From JABCPE02 sp963516475 (lineage in GTDB: Bacteria; Bacteroidota; Bacteroidia; Flavobacteriales; Weeksellaceae): DNA of 64,000 nucleotides. This document shows positions 6,970 to 16,424 of the stretch, piece by piece. The notes under the pieces are model-generated. The model searched no databases. It saw only the letters and a program-made list of their open reading frames with translations, and was not told the origin of the DNA. How positions within the stretch are numbered: position 1 is the first letter of the stretch; every line of letters starts with the position of its first letter. The stretch is from the NCBI GenBank assembly GCA_963516475.1, contig CAUQBR010000002.1, positions 62,001 to 126,000 of the forward strand. Direction: 5' to 3'. Position numbers and translations under genes: made by a program.

Positions 6970-7686
6970 TTATTTATAAAATAATACTCTGAATAAATTT
7001 TTAATTTCTTTTGATAATGTAGCATTAGAAAAATTGGTAAATTCAATATTTTCATTAGGAGTTACTACAATTTCCTTTATTTTTAATTTTCTCTTAACAA
7101 CCTTTAATAAAAACTCAAAGTCCATAATAAAAGAATTACTTTTTGTTTCTATTAAAATGGGCGCTACACTATATTTCATTCCTTTAAGACCTGCCTGCGA
7201 ATCTCTTATTTTTCCTTTTGATAATACATAGGAAAATAATTTCACAAATTGTGAAATTATTTTCCGTTTAAACGGAAGTTTTTTATTATAAGATGAATCT
7301 CGAATAGAAATTACCACATCTGTTTCATCATTTTGTAAGGCCTCATAAAGATTATAAAGAGCCTTTATACCAAAAGGAAAATCAATATCATAGAATGCCA
7401 CAATATCAGCATTGGAATGTTTTACACCTTCTTTTATAGCTCCTCCTTTTCCTTTGTTTTGTGGTAAATCTACAAAAAGAAAATTATCACCAAATAAGAC
7501 TTTATATCTCTCAATATGAGGAACATAGTTTTTATTAGAAGAACCATCATTTACCAAGATAATTCTAAAATTCTCAATTATTTTATCTATAATCAAATGA
7601 GAAAGATTATTTTCAAATATCTGTAAAATATGTTCTTTTGCGTCATAAAAAGGAACGATGATATCTATTTTCTTCATTTTCTTCAA
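6970..7686 (-). CDS. Glycosyltransferase family 2 (dolichyl-phosphate mannosyltransferase-like)
   Basis: This 238-residue GT-A fold protein has IDIIVPFYDAKEHILQIFEN at the N-terminus, LVNDGSSN with the usual Asp, the GKGGAIKEGVKHSNADIVAF motif and a DxD-like YDIDFPFG. These are the hallmarks of DPM1/Ppm-type enzymes that load a sugar on a polyprenyl phosphate. It has no C-terminal membrane anchor. It overlaps the upstream GT87-like gene by 44 bases (35 if the second Met is used), so the two are probably co-translated. A polyprenyl-phosphate sugar made here could be the donor for that membrane glycosyltransferase; this link is inference. Confidence 0.85.
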   Translation of the reverse strand: MKKMKKIDIIVPFYDAKEHILQIFENNLSHLIIDKIIENFRIILVNDGSSNKNYVPHIERYKVLFGDNFLFVDLPQNKGKGGAIKEGVKHSNADIVAFYDIDFPFGIKALYNLYEALQNDETDVVISIRDSSYNKKLPFKRKIISQFVKLFSYVLSKGKIRDSQAGLKGMKYSVAPILIETKSNSFIMDFEFLLKVVKRKLKIKEIVVTPNENIEFTNFSNATLSKEIKNLFRVLFYK

Positions 7687-8824
7687 AATTTAAAAAACAC
7701 ATTTCCCAAATGATACTCAACCAAATAAGCGCTGGCGGAACAGCCCGTAAAGAATACCGAATAATATATGGTTCTTTCAGCGGTTTGAATATATCCGTCG
7801 GAGAAAGTGACGCTAAAATAGCTAAGGATAATAAAATGATTTTCAAGGTTTTATTTTTATTTGGAGTAGAAACAAACCAAATTCCTATCCCTACATAAGC
7901 GATGATATAAGTGCTATTTTCTGTCCCTGTGCTGAACAAACAGAGAAATATACTCACCGATGCTAATAGTAACAATCTGAATCTTAAATTTTTATATTGA
8001 TTTATTCGCAAATAAGGCAGCGCAAATAAAACTAGTCCTATAGCAATCACCACCAAATTATTATTATAAATTCCCGTTCGCTGTAAAAATCCTAAAAGGG
8101 AAAGATTTTGTAAATTATAATGGGAAGTATCTAGATTTGAGCCATTTTTCTCCGAAAGAGAAATATACCATTCGTGATATTGAGAAATCACATAATCCGT
8201 TGAAGAATAAAGCATTGGCAAGCAAACCAACAGCCCAAGCCATAGCAGTCCAGACCACACAAAACGCCATTTATCTTTAGCAAAAAAGAAAAATGCCAGA
8301 CCTACAATTCCATAAAGTTTCGTTAAAAGCCCAATAACGATAAACAGCGTAGCCCAGTGGCTTTTCCCTTTTTCAATGAAAACAAATGCTCCTAAAAGTA
8401 GCGCTATAATGCTGATATTGAATTGTTGCATCGCTGCTGCAGTATATAAATCATGAGCGGAAATGAATAAAACGCCTATAATTGCCCATTTCGGGAGAGG
8501 TAGTTGGCGAATAGCCCAATACAAAAACGCTGAATTTGCCAAAATCCATAGCGAACAGCCGAGCCAATTAGGCAAAACAGCAAAAGGCGCTATAATTCCA
8601 CTGAAAAATATTCCATAATGATTCATATCAAAATATTCCTCTGGATATGGAACATAAAGCGGAAGTTGCTGTATCGTATGCCAGAAAACTCCTTTAAATA
8701 TCAGGTAATTATTATGCTTTTCTGGTCGGAAAGCCGTCTGGAGAACAGCCACCAATGACAACCCAAACCACAAAGCAGTAATAAAACGATAATTCTGAAA
8801 GAGCTTTTTTATCATTAAATTCAT
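7643..8824 (-). CDS. GT87-family (DUF2029) membrane glycosyltransferase
   Basis: This 393-residue integral membrane protein has about nine to ten hydrophobic helices. The first periplasmic loop contains PEEYFDMNHYGIFFSGIIAP, matching the Y-F-D-x-N/H-Y-x-x-F pattern of DUF2029/GT87 polyprenyl-phosphate-mannose-dependent transferases. Further motifs are LTKLYGIVGLAFFFFAKDKW and a SHYNLQNLSLLGFLQRTG segment. It would transfer a sugar from a polyprenyl phosphate on the outer face of the inner membrane. The gene overlaps the GT2 gene that follows it. The start at 8824 or the internal Met three codons later are both possible. Confidence 0.8.
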   Translation of the reverse strand: MNLMIKKLFQNYRFITALWFGLSLVAVLQTAFRPEKHNNYLIFKGVFWHTIQQLPLYVPYPEEYFDMNHYGIFFSGIIAPFAVLPNWLGCSLWILANSAFLYWAIRQLPLPKWAIIGVLFISAHDLYTAAAMQQFNISIIALLLGAFVFIEKGKSHWATLFIVIGLLTKLYGIVGLAFFFFAKDKWRFVWSGLLWLGLLVCLPMLYSSTDYVISQYHEWYISLSEKNGSNLDTSHYNLQNLSLLGFLQRTGIYNNNLVVIAIGLVLFALPYLRINQYKNLRFRLLLLASVSIFLCLFSTGTENSTYIIAYVGIGIWFVSTPNKNKTLKIILLSLAILASLSPTDIFKPLKEPYIIRYSLRAVPPALIWLSIIWEMCFLNFEENEENRYHRSFL

Positions 8825-8893
8825 AAAATTTAGCTAAACGGAGCGAAGATACAAATAAACGAGGATATTTTGCTTGTTGAGAAAATTTTAACC

Positions 8894-9820
8894 TTATTTT
8901 CCAAGATTGAAATACTCTATAAATTTCTCATTAAACCTTACTACCGCTTCTTGGTTTAAGTGGTTACTATCATAAAAATCAAGAGTATCATTCAGCTTTA
9001 TTTCTCCTTGAAAATTTTTATAATTTCCAAATGTAGAGAGCAGACTATCTACCTCCTTATTATTAATTTTAGAGTTATACAGTTTTTCTGATATAGGGGC
9101 TTGCACAATGAGATAGGAAATATTTTTAGATTTTAGATAATCTATATTTTCTCTAAGTGCTGCGATTTGTTTAGGGTTAATATTCCATTTTCCCACAGGT
9201 TCTTCTTTGAGTGGATTTTTTTTAAATTTACTTTCTACATATCCTCCCCCTTTTATATAGGTACTTTCATCCTGAACTTGTGCTTCTACAAAATTTTTAT
9301 TCAGTCCTAAAATCTGCCTAAAATATCCATATAGAAGGGTATTGTATGTTTGAAATTTATTAACCTCAAGAGCCATTTTAAAGGCATTTATATCAATTTT
9401 ATTATTGCTCAATAAATCTAAAGAAGATTCTACTCCATCTGCTGAAATAGTCCCTGCATAAACCTCTATTACGACCATTTTAGGGTTTATTTTATCCAAA
9501 TATTGTTTAAGTAAAACTTTGGAATTGATGGGAGTTTGTGAACTCGAACCAAGATTAAAGGCTTTAATCCCATGTTTCTGAAAAACACGGGTATCAAACC
9601 CACGATACGAATGTGATGACCCAATAAAAAGAATATCAAGATTTTTTATTTTTTCGGCATCTTTTACTCTTGAAAAGAGGTGTCCGTAACAACCAACACA
9701 ACTTCTCACATTCTTCGCCATAAAAGGAGGCATTATATACGACCAAACAGGCAACACGAGAATATAAAATATCACGGCAAAAAGAGAGAACAACACAAAG
9801 TTAATCAAAAATCGTCTCAT
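8894..9820 (-). CDS. SGNH-hydrolase-like membrane-anchored protein, MBOAT partner
   Basis: This 308-residue protein has an N-terminal membrane anchor (residues about 6-28), then an SGNH-like domain. The nucleophile block is DILFIGSSHSYRGFD (Ser in GSSHS, about residue 69) and the C-terminal catalytic dyad is YDSNHLNQEA (Asp-x-x-His). It starts 3 bases after the MBOAT gene ends, the usual pairing of an AlgI-like acyltransferase with an AlgJ/AlgX or DltD-like partner that moves the acyl group onto a periplasmic glycan. A CVGCYGHLF motif after the anchor is a small Cys pair of unknown use. The role in O-acetylation is inferred from this pairing. Confidence 0.8.
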   Translation of the reverse strand: MRRFLINFVLFSLFAVIFYILVLPVWSYIMPPFMAKNVRSCVGCYGHLFSRVKDAEKIKNLDILFIGSSHSYRGFDTRVFQKHGIKAFNLGSSSQTPINSKVLLKQYLDKINPKMVVIEVYAGTISADGVESSLDLLSNNKIDINAFKMALEVNKFQTYNTLLYGYFRQILGLNKNFVEAQVQDESTYIKGGGYVESKFKKNPLKEEPVGKWNINPKQIAALRENIDYLKSKNISYLIVQAPISEKLYNSKINNKEVDSLLSTFGNYKNFQGEIKLNDTLDFYDSNHLNQEAVVRFNEKFIEYFNLGK

Positions 9821-9823
9821 ATC

Positions 9824-11290
9824 CTAAAACTGAAAGTAAATAAATGGCGTTTCTTCAAGCTGCATAAAGAGCCCTATTAATAATATTATAAATGCGTAAA
9901 ATGACCATCTAAAAAATGTCATTAATTTAGATTTTTCATGTTCATTTGGAAGGAAAAGCTTTTCAATTCCATAATTATTCTCCCTTCCCAACCATTCTAT
10001 AAAAAGTAAAAATGCTATCAATATCAAAGTTGCCAAAGCTGCCTTATTCATATTAGGAACACTAAATAATGATTTAGAAAAAATTCCTGAAATATAATTA
10101 AAAGCATGCTCCAAATTTTCTGCTCTGAAAAATATCCAAGCAAATGCAACTAATAAAAAAGTTATAATAATATTTAATACATCTTTAAATGATGGTAACA
10201 ACCTGCCCTTTGCAACAATATCCATATTATTCCTATTAGTTTTAAAGATAATCGCAGGCATTATAAACAATGCATTCAGCCCTCCCCATACTATGAAGGT
10301 CCAATTGGCACCATGCCAAAATCCACTAACCAAAAATATGATAAATGTATTACGAATTCTCATATAATTACCTCCTCTACTACCACCTAGCGGAATATAA
10401 AGATAATCCCTAAACCATGTATTAAGAGAAATGTGCCATCTTCTCCAAAATTCTGCAACATCCCTAGAAAAATATGGAAAATGAAAGTTTTTCATCAAAT
10501 CAAACCCAAACAATCTAGAGGTTCCTATGGCAATATCTGAATAACCAGAAAAATCCCCATAAATCTGAAAAGAAAAAAACACAGCTCCTAAAAACAATTC
10601 ACTACCTGATGAAGTTTCATAATTAGCAAAAATTTCATTAGCATAAACAGCACAATTATCTGCTATTACCATTTTCTTAAAAAAACCCCATAAAATCTGC
10701 CTCATGCCATCTACTGCCTTATCATAATCAAATATTCTTTTTTTATAAAATTGTGGTAAAAGGTGTGTTGCTCGCTCAATAGGTCCCGCCACCAACTGAG
10801 GAAAGAAACTCACAAACGCAGAAAAAGCAATAAAATCCTTGGTAGCTTCTAAATTTCTTCTATAAACATCTATTGTATAACTCAATGTTTGAAATGTATA
10901 AAAACTAATTCCTACTGGCAGTAATATATTCATAGTGTGTATATTAGGTCTCATTCCAAGAAAAGTAAATGCTGTAATAAAATTTTCTACAAAAAAATTA
11001 TAGTATTTAAAAAAACCTAAAAAACCTAAATTAGTAACAACACTAACCGCCAAAAGAAGTTTTCTTTTTCTCTCATTTTCCTCCTTAGACATCCAGTAAG
11101 ATACTGCAAAATCTTGCATAGTACTAAATACTATTAAAAAAAGAAAACGCCAATCCCACCAGCCATAAAAAATATAACTAACAAATACAATAAACAAATT
11201 CTGCCATCTTAGGTTTTTCTGAAAAACAAACCAATAAAGCAAAAAAACTATAGGTAAAAATATTGCAAATTCTATAGAGTTAAAAAGCAT
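9824..11290 (-). CDS. MBOAT family O-acyltransferase (AlgI/DltB-like)
   Basis: This 488-residue polytopic membrane protein of normal AlgI length has the MBOAT signature FWRRWHISLNTWFRDYLYIP followed by LGGSRGG at about residues 285-315. The invariant catalytic His lies in FWHGANWTFIVWGG at about 330. The upstream SYTIDVYRRN and FFPQLVAGPIERA motifs are also typical. Such proteins take acyl groups from the cytoplasm and hand them to a periplasmic partner for O-acetylation of exopolysaccharide or lipopolysaccharide. The SGNH protein encoded directly downstream is the likely partner. Family certain, glycan target unknown. Confidence 0.95.
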   Translation of the reverse strand: MLFNSIEFAIFLPIVFLLYWFVFQKNLRWQNLFIVFVSYIFYGWWDWRFLFLIVFSTMQDFAVSYWMSKEENERKRKLLLAVSVVTNLGFLGFFKYYNFFVENFITAFTFLGMRPNIHTMNILLPVGISFYTFQTLSYTIDVYRRNLEATKDFIAFSAFVSFFPQLVAGPIERATHLLPQFYKKRIFDYDKAVDGMRQILWGFFKKMVIADNCAVYANEIFANYETSSGSELFLGAVFFSFQIYGDFSGYSDIAIGTSRLFGFDLMKNFHFPYFSRDVAEFWRRWHISLNTWFRDYLYIPLGGSRGGNYMRIRNTFIIFLVSGFWHGANWTFIVWGGLNALFIMPAIIFKTNRNNMDIVAKGRLLPSFKDVLNIIITFLLVAFAWIFFRAENLEHAFNYISGIFSKSLFSVPNMNKAALATLILIAFLLFIEWLGRENNYGIEKLFLPNEHEKSKLMTFFRWSFYAFIILLIGLFMQLEETPFIYFQF

Positions 11291-11300
11291 AATGACAAAT

Positions 11301-12434
11301 TTAAAGTATTTCTTTCCATTTTTCTAAAATCTTTCCTTTTTTCCATTTTTGTGATTCTTCATAGGAAGATTTATTTAAATTATTATATATATCCTCATCC
11401 ATTATTAGATATTCCAGCCTTTCTCTGAACATCTTCTTGTCTCCCAATGGTATCAGAAAACCATTATTTTCATTAATAATATCCGAAGGTCCGTAGTTGC
11501 AATCATAAGCAACAAGGACATTAGAACAGAACATAGCTTCTACTAGTACAGTAGGCAGACCTTCCTTTAAAGAAGTGGATACGAAGATTTTAGATTTATC
11601 TAATAGTTTTGAAATTTCATCTATGTTTTTTGAGCCTAAAAAAGATACATTTGCATCAAGCCCCTTGTCTTTTACATATTTTTCTAAATTATTTCTTTCC
11701 ACTCCATCGCCTATAATCTGTAAAATCCAGTCTTTTGGAAGATTAGATTGTTCAAAAATTTCCAATAATTCTCCTACATTTTTGCCTTTATCCAGCCTCC
11801 CTACAAAGGAAATAATATTCTCTTTGCTTTCCGATGGTATAAAATTTTTACTTTCAAATGGCTCTCCTATAATATTAGGAATAAAGAAAGTTTTACTAAA
11901 ATGCTTATAATACTGGACAGAAGGAGTATTGATACATACTATACCTTTTAGGTTTTTATAAAATTTTCTTAGTTTTTTATTATAAAGCCATCCACCCACA
12001 TTGTAATCTGTGTGTTCCCAAGCTATTGTTTTAGCTGCTATATTTTTAAATGTACCCAAAAAAGAAGAAATTTTATACCAGCAGGATATAATAGTATCAT
12101 AATTCTGATGGTTTTTCAGAAGCCAATTTTTGAGCAACAGATAAACCCCTATATGAGAAATATACGAATTGATATTCTGTATTTTAGGAATGAATTTAAG
12201 ATATTTTACATTAAATTCACAAATCCCCCATGCCCAGTGCAAAAACATATCTGCTGTATGGATTTTAATATTCTTATTTAATGCATAAAAAGTGTCTGTT
12301 TTACTAGTCAGTAATAGAATTTCAACTTCATATCCCTGTTCCACAAGTTCATTGGCAAGATTAGTCATCACTCTAGCAACTCCCCCAGGGTTAAAAAGTT
12401 TATAATATATGAGTAAAATTTTCTTTTTTTTCAT
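11301..12434 (-). CDS. Glycosyltransferase family 4
   Basis: The protein has 377 residues and a GT-B fold. The N-terminal LIYYKLFNPGGVARVMTNLA carries the GGV-R donor-side loop. The donor half has VGRLDKGKNVGELLEIFEQS (about 215-234), IIGDGVERNNLEKYVKDKGL and the SLKEGLPTVLVEAMF EX7E motif near 296-310, then NENNGFLIPLGD. There is no membrane segment. It is separated by 10 bases from both neighbours, so it sits within the operon. It probably adds one sugar during repeat-unit assembly. Confidence 0.9.
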   Translation of the reverse strand: MKKKKILLIYYKLFNPGGVARVMTNLANELVEQGYEVEILLLTSKTDTFYALNKNIKIHTADMFLHWAWGICEFNVKYLKFIPKIQNINSYISHIGVYLLLKNWLLKNHQNYDTIISCWYKISSFLGTFKNIAAKTIAWEHTDYNVGGWLYNKKLRKFYKNLKGIVCINTPSVQYYKHFSKTFFIPNIIGEPFESKNFIPSESKENIISFVGRLDKGKNVGELLEIFEQSNLPKDWILQIIGDGVERNNLEKYVKDKGLDANVSFLGSKNIDEISKLLDKSKIFVSTSLKEGLPTVLVEAMFCSNVLVAYDCNYGPSDIINENNGFLIPLGDKKMFRERLEYLIMDEDIYNNLNKSSYEESQKWKKGKILEKWKEIL

Positions 12435-12444
12435 TTTTCACTTC

Positions 12445-13356
12445 TCATTTTAACTTATGATAAACAAAACTCATAGGAAAAATGAATATTCCCAATATTT
12501 TAATAAATATATTCTTAGGAGAAGATATAATTTCTGATATAGAACTTCTATTTTTTAACGAATAATATTGATAACCTATCAAGTTCCTAAGTAAAACTTT
12601 CGGATAACCAAAAAGCATTGATTGATATGAGTTTAAAAAAGATAGATATCCCTCTTTCAGCCCAAAAACATTTTTACCTGTCCAACGAGTATTAGACACT
12701 GAAGCTGCATCGTTTTCATCCTTATGATAAACTCTCACTATCCTATTGATAAATCTCGTTTTTACTCCTTTCGCATCATATTCATTAAATATCACAGACT
12801 GAGGAATATATCCTTTCCCTTTATATTTAGAATAATCCTTATTTTCAATCCATTTTTTATAAGTTTTTGATATAAAAATCCCGAATTTATCCCCTCTTAC
12901 CCCATATTTATATCGCATATCAAAAATACTTCCATCAAAACCACCATTAGGGTATGCATCTCCTACTATCTTCCCTTCTTCATCTACTGAAAGTGCCATC
13001 AATCCTATATAATCATCCTGATTTTCAATTTTTTCAACCTCATTAAACAAAATTTCAAGTGAGTTTTCTGGATAAGAATCATCCGAATCTACAACCATAT
13101 GATACTTAGATTCTACTTTTCTTATTCCATCCAAAACAGTCAAAAATTTATGCTGATTTTTCTGCTTATAATATTCAATGGGAAAAATATTTTCTTCCTG
13201 AAACCTTTTTACCAAATCTCCTGTATTATCTGTAGAACCATCATCCATTATTATCCACTTAAAATCTCTAAAAGTTTGAGATTTCAGAGATTCATAAACT
13301 CTTGACAAGGTATGTGCTCTATTATATGTAGGTGTAATTATTGTTACTTTTTCCAT
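12445..13356 (-). CDS. Glycosyltransferase family 2
   Basis: This 303-residue GT-A enzyme has TIITPTYNRAHTLSRVYESL at the N-terminus and IIMDDGSTDNT with the nucleotide-binding Asp. The catalytic metal site is the DSDD motif in HMVVDSDDSYPENSLEIL at about residues 93-110. The C-terminal part has FGYPKVLLRNLIGYQYYSLK and a hydrophobic end (about 285-298) that may touch the membrane. It lies in the middle of the polysaccharide operon. It transfers a sugar from a nucleotide donor; identity not readable. Confidence 0.9.
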   Translation of the reverse strand: MEKVTIITPTYNRAHTLSRVYESLKSQTFRDFKWIIMDDGSTDNTGDLVKRFQEENIFPIEYYKQKNQHKFLTVLDGIRKVESKYHMVVDSDDSYPENSLEILFNEVEKIENQDDYIGLMALSVDEEGKIVGDAYPNGGFDGSIFDMRYKYGVRGDKFGIFISKTYKKWIENKDYSKYKGKGYIPQSVIFNEYDAKGVKTRFINRIVRVYHKDENDAASVSNTRWTGKNVFGLKEGYLSFLNSYQSMLFGYPKVLLRNLIGYQYYSLKNRSSISEIISSPKNIFIKILGIFIFPMSFVYHKLK

Positions 13357-13364
13357 GCTAAAAA

Positions 13365-14525
13365 TTAGTTTTTTAGGACATTTTCAAAAACTTCAGTAAC
13401 CTGTTGGTAGATTTTCTTTTCATCAAATTTCTCATCAGCATTTTTTGTTCCCTGTGTTATTTTTTCTACCAGATTTTTATCTGTCAAAAATTGTTTCATA
13501 GCTTCATAGATCTCATCTTCATTATAATTTACCAAAACACCATCCACCCCATCTTCTATCATCTCTGGAATTCCTCCTACATTTGTGGATATAATAGGTT
13601 TTTCTAGCCCCATAACCTCTCCTATAGTCAATGGATAACTTTCTGATTGTGATGGCATAACAAAGTAATCTGATGCTTTGATATAAGGCCAAGGATTTTT
13701 CTGACTATCCAAAAGTATAAAGGTCTCCTCTACTCCTAATTCCTTACGCTGTTTTTTCAAATTTTCCATTTCATTTCCTCCGCCAATCACAGCTATAGAA
13801 TGCTTTAACCCATTATCTAACAGTCTTTTATGTACTCTCATCAGAGCGCTATAACCTTTTCTACTATGTAGTCTCCCCATCGAAGAAAAAACAGGTTTTA
13901 TAGGGTAATCCACCTCAAAAGCATCTGCTTTACTTCTAGATTCTGATAGTTTTATGACATTATATATCACTGAACTTTTAGGATAACTCACTCCATAGAT
14001 ATCCTCTATCACCTGCCGTGTTTGTTTAGCTCCAAAAATCATCCAGTCAAACTTTTTCATAAGGTTTATTCGTTTCATAACACGGCTCTTGTTATTATCA
14101 TAACTTACATCCGTATGAAACCAGCCTATTTTTTTTGATTTTTTATTGGGAGAATTCAGCACCATTTCAAACTCAGCGTAGCCAGGGGAAACCTCTATAT
14201 CATAGTTTTCTTTTACCTTTAAAGCATACAATAAAGATGGAAACTGCTTATAAATTTCCAATCTTATTCGCCTCATCACAAGCTGAATTTTCTGGATAAA
14301 AGGATTTTTAGACATCTGTTCTCTTCCTTTTTCCACCACGATGAGTTTTATATCCTTGGGAATTTCAGAAACCAGCTCACCTTGATAAAGATTGAGCATC
14401 AGAGTCAAATCAAATTTTTCCTTAGGAAGATTTCTCAATAAATCCAGCACGACCCTAGGAACGCCGCCCATCTCGATGGAACGCAAACGAAAAAGAACTT
14501 TTATTTTTTTATTTGTATCACTCAT
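13365..14525 (-). CDS. Glycosyltransferase family 4 (first gene of the polysaccharide operon)
   Basis: This 386-residue GT-B enzyme opens with KIKVLFRLRSIEMGGVPRVV. The donor half has SSMGRLHSRKGYSALMRVHK at about 210, IAVIGGGNEMENLKKQRKEL, and MPSQSESYPLTIGEVMGLEK with the EX7E motif at about 300-310, ending STNVGGIPEMIEDGVDGVLV. It is probably the first gene of the minus-strand operon reaching to 4671, because 236 non-coding bases precede it. I found no clear TAnnTTTG promoter there. Substrate unknown. Confidence 0.9.
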   Translation of the reverse strand: MSDTNKKIKVLFRLRSIEMGGVPRVVLDLLRNLPKEKFDLTLMLNLYQGELVSEIPKDIKLIVVEKGREQMSKNPFIQKIQLVMRRIRLEIYKQFPSLLYALKVKENYDIEVSPGYAEFEMVLNSPNKKSKKIGWFHTDVSYDNNKSRVMKRINLMKKFDWMIFGAKQTRQVIEDIYGVSYPKSSVIYNVIKLSESRSKADAFEVDYPIKPVFSSMGRLHSRKGYSALMRVHKRLLDNGLKHSIAVIGGGNEMENLKKQRKELGVEETFILLDSQKNPWPYIKASDYFVMPSQSESYPLTIGEVMGLEKPIISTNVGGIPEMIEDGVDGVLVNYNEDEIYEAMKQFLTDKNLVEKITQGTKNADEKFDEKKIYQQVTEVFENVLKN

Positions 14526-14568
14526 TATTTTTCTCTCAAAACAATATGAAATTCAAGGAAATGATTAC

Positions 14569-14620
14569 AAACTATCCTCCCTAATCTCACCGCACAAATT
14601 TAATAAATTTCTGGATAGTT
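14569..14620. repeat. Short inverted repeat upstream of the polysaccharide operon
   Basis: AACTATCC (14570-14577) and GGATAGTT (14613-14620) form an 8-bp inverted repeat spaced by 35 bases in the leader of the operon. It could be an operator or part of an RNA leader. No regulator can be assigned. Confidence 0.3.
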
Positions 14621-14761
14621 CGCTTCTTTCTTTAAAACCTTTATTTCATGAGCTTTGGGAATAATTATACTTTAAACTTTTTCACTTTCATTACAAATCA
14701 GACAAAAATCATTCATCTATTTCCAAATATGTAATGTTATTTTCATCTTTTTAACTCTAAT

Positions 14762-15247
14762 TTAAAAACCATAATCAGTTGCCATATTTCCTTTGAAAAT
14801 AGGTTTTTCTTCAGTAGGAATTAGGTTCAAGCCAAAAGTTTTACCTAAAACATCATCTATATAACTTACAATTATGAGATGATACCAACCATTAGACACC
14901 GCAAATGACAAACTTTTGTTTTCAGTGAGCAATGTAATATCGGATAAATAACCTATTCCTATTACCTTTATTTCTCCAGAAATCACCTGTAAAACCCATC
15001 CTTGAGAAATCACTTTATAATTAACAGGAAGTTTTTCAAGGATTTTAAAAGCATAATCATCAGCTGTTACTCGTATGATAGGAACAACTATTCCTTCTTG
15101 AGTAATGCTATCACCATGCTGTGTTTCCGTAAAATATGCAAGCACATTTTTATCATTAAGATGATGACAATACAAGTATTCCTGCATCAGCTGAGGCTCA
15201 TAAATAGCAAAACCTTCTAATTCTGCAAAAATCTTCTCAGTATTCAT
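14762..15247 (-). CDS. Hypothetical protein next to a SUKH gene
   Basis: This 161-residue soluble protein begins MNTEKIFAELEGFAIYEPQL. It contains ILEKLPVNYKVISQGWVLQV and a strand-rich C-terminal half ending GNMATDYGF. I do not recognise a family. It lies 40 bases after the stop of a SUKH gene in the same direction, so the two are probably co-transcribed. Size, solubility and position suggest another immunity-type protein, but this is context only. Confidence 0.55.
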   Translation of the reverse strand: MNTEKIFAELEGFAIYEPQLMQEYLYCHHLNDKNVLAYFTETQHGDSITQEGIVVPIIRVTADDYAFKILEKLPVNYKVISQGWVLQVISGEIKVIGIGYLSDITLLTENKSLSFAVSNGWYHLIIVSYIDDVLGKTFGLNLIPTEEKPIFKGNMATDYGF

Positions 15248-15287
15248 TGATTTACTTGATTTTAAAGAAAATATATGATTAAAACCT

Positions 15288-16151
15288 TTATTCAGTATCT
15301 TTTATCCAATCATAAAAACCACTTTCTCGCAATTTAGCTTCATACTGTTGAATAGCCTGTTCATCGTACTTTTCTCTTTGGATAAACTTTTCTTTTTCAA
15401 AATAAACATCCATTGGGTTCAGTCCATAAAGCTGAGCGATGAGTGATGCTAAGTTCATATTAGAGTAATACTCATGAAGCACATAAATCATCAGCCTAAA
15501 ATCTGTTTCCTCTATCTTCAGGAAAGCCTTTTTGATAAACTGAATGGATTTGTAATGCCGAAATTTATCAGGATCTACTATTTCATTCAGCCAGTTGGTA
15601 TACCACATTTCAAAAGTGAGTTTTTCTCCTTTTTCATTAAACTCAGGCCATATTCCGCCATAATCCTGACGGCTATCCAGCCATATATAGCCTTTTTCCT
15701 TACCATTTACCACCAAAAGATAGGAGGCTCCATGCCCTATATGGCATATTTGCAAGCAACCGCTGATGCGCTTTGTATCCATATAGGCTTCCACCTGCTC
15801 TGGCGTAGGCCGCTCACCACCATCCCAATCGATACTATTCAGCCATTCCTCTTCATTCCAAGCTTCAGTGTAAGGGAAAGGCGTAGAGAGGTCAATAGTG
15901 CGGTTTTTCCACATCAGATCTTCCGTTGCTTCTTTAAGGGAACGCAGTCCGTAATCGGGACCCACACAACCATTAGCGATTTGGGTAATGAAGGTGCGGT
16001 AATCAGCAGGGAGAGTGATATGATTTTCTTTCTCTATTTGGACTACTTTTTCTTCTTTCAGCACAGGATTTATATACACTTCTCTGTGTTTTTTTAGCTG
16101 AGGAAATTCCAAAAGTATCTGCAATTTCTTTTTGATTTCTTCTATCTGCAT
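15288..16151 (-). CDS. SMI1/KNR4 (SUKH) family protein, long form
   Basis: This 287-residue protein has an N-terminal SUKH domain: IEKENHITLPADYRTFITQI followed by ANGCVGPDYGLRSLKEA at about residues 38-75, then the block of acidic and aromatic residues WLNSIDWDGGERP. The centre has GCLQICHIGHGASYLLVVNG at about 131-150, the 'DGCSYW..LVVNG'-like core of this family, then GYIWLDSRQDYGGIWPEF. The C-terminal 90 residues form a helical extension (LNEIVDPDKFRHY onward) usual in long SMI1/KNR4 proteins. No toxin is adjacent. It is an immunity protein or housekeeping SMI1-like protein. Confidence 0.85.
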   Translation of the reverse strand: MQIEEIKKKLQILLEFPQLKKHREVYINPVLKEEKVVQIEKENHITLPADYRTFITQIANGCVGPDYGLRSLKEATEDLMWKNRTIDLSTPFPYTEAWNEEEWLNSIDWDGGERPTPEQVEAYMDTKRISGCLQICHIGHGASYLLVVNGKEKGYIWLDSRQDYGGIWPEFNEKGEKLTFEMWYTNWLNEIVDPDKFRHYKSIQFIKKAFLKIEETDFRLMIYVLHEYYSNMNLASLIAQLYGLNPMDVYFEKEKFIQREKYDEQAIQQYEAKLRESGFYDWIKDTE

Positions 16152-16272
16152 AAGGGATTTTTAGATTATCTGTAATACATCAACTTATTATTATTCAATA
16201 TCTCTCTTGCAACGATTGTATTTTTACTATTATAATAGTTTCAATCCATTGGTTACAATATTTTTATTATTT

Positions 16273-16413
16273 TTAAATAGTAGCTATTTGTGAAAAATCA
16301 TTCTCTAAATCAAAGATATTTATTTTTTCAGAACTATATAAATACTTCAAACCTTGTCTTCCTAAAACTACAAAATTATAAAAAACTACTGCATACAATT
16401 TGAAGGCATCTAT
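16273..16413 (-). pseudogene. Gene remnant, 46 codons without a start
   Basis: A minus-strand frame of 46 codons (DAFKLYAVVFYNFVVLGRQG, then KYLYSSEKINIFDLENDFSQ) lies between an upstream TAA and a downstream TAA and has no ATG near its beginning. The composition is protein-like and unlike the low-complexity flanks. I read it as the surviving 3' end of a deleted gene in this accessory patch. Chance opening cannot be excluded at this length. Confidence 0.4.
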
Positions 16414-16424
16414 TTAATTCTTTG

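Noticed and set aside
14392..14664. Plus-strand open frame across the first glycosyltransferase start
   Set aside because: It is antisense to a clear GT4 gene and has low-complexity composition in its second half.
15474..16097. 207-codon plus-strand open frame opposite the long SUKH gene
   Set aside because: It is the antisense shadow of a gene with clear SUKH motifs; its own residues match nothing and are aromatic-rich as shadows tend to be.
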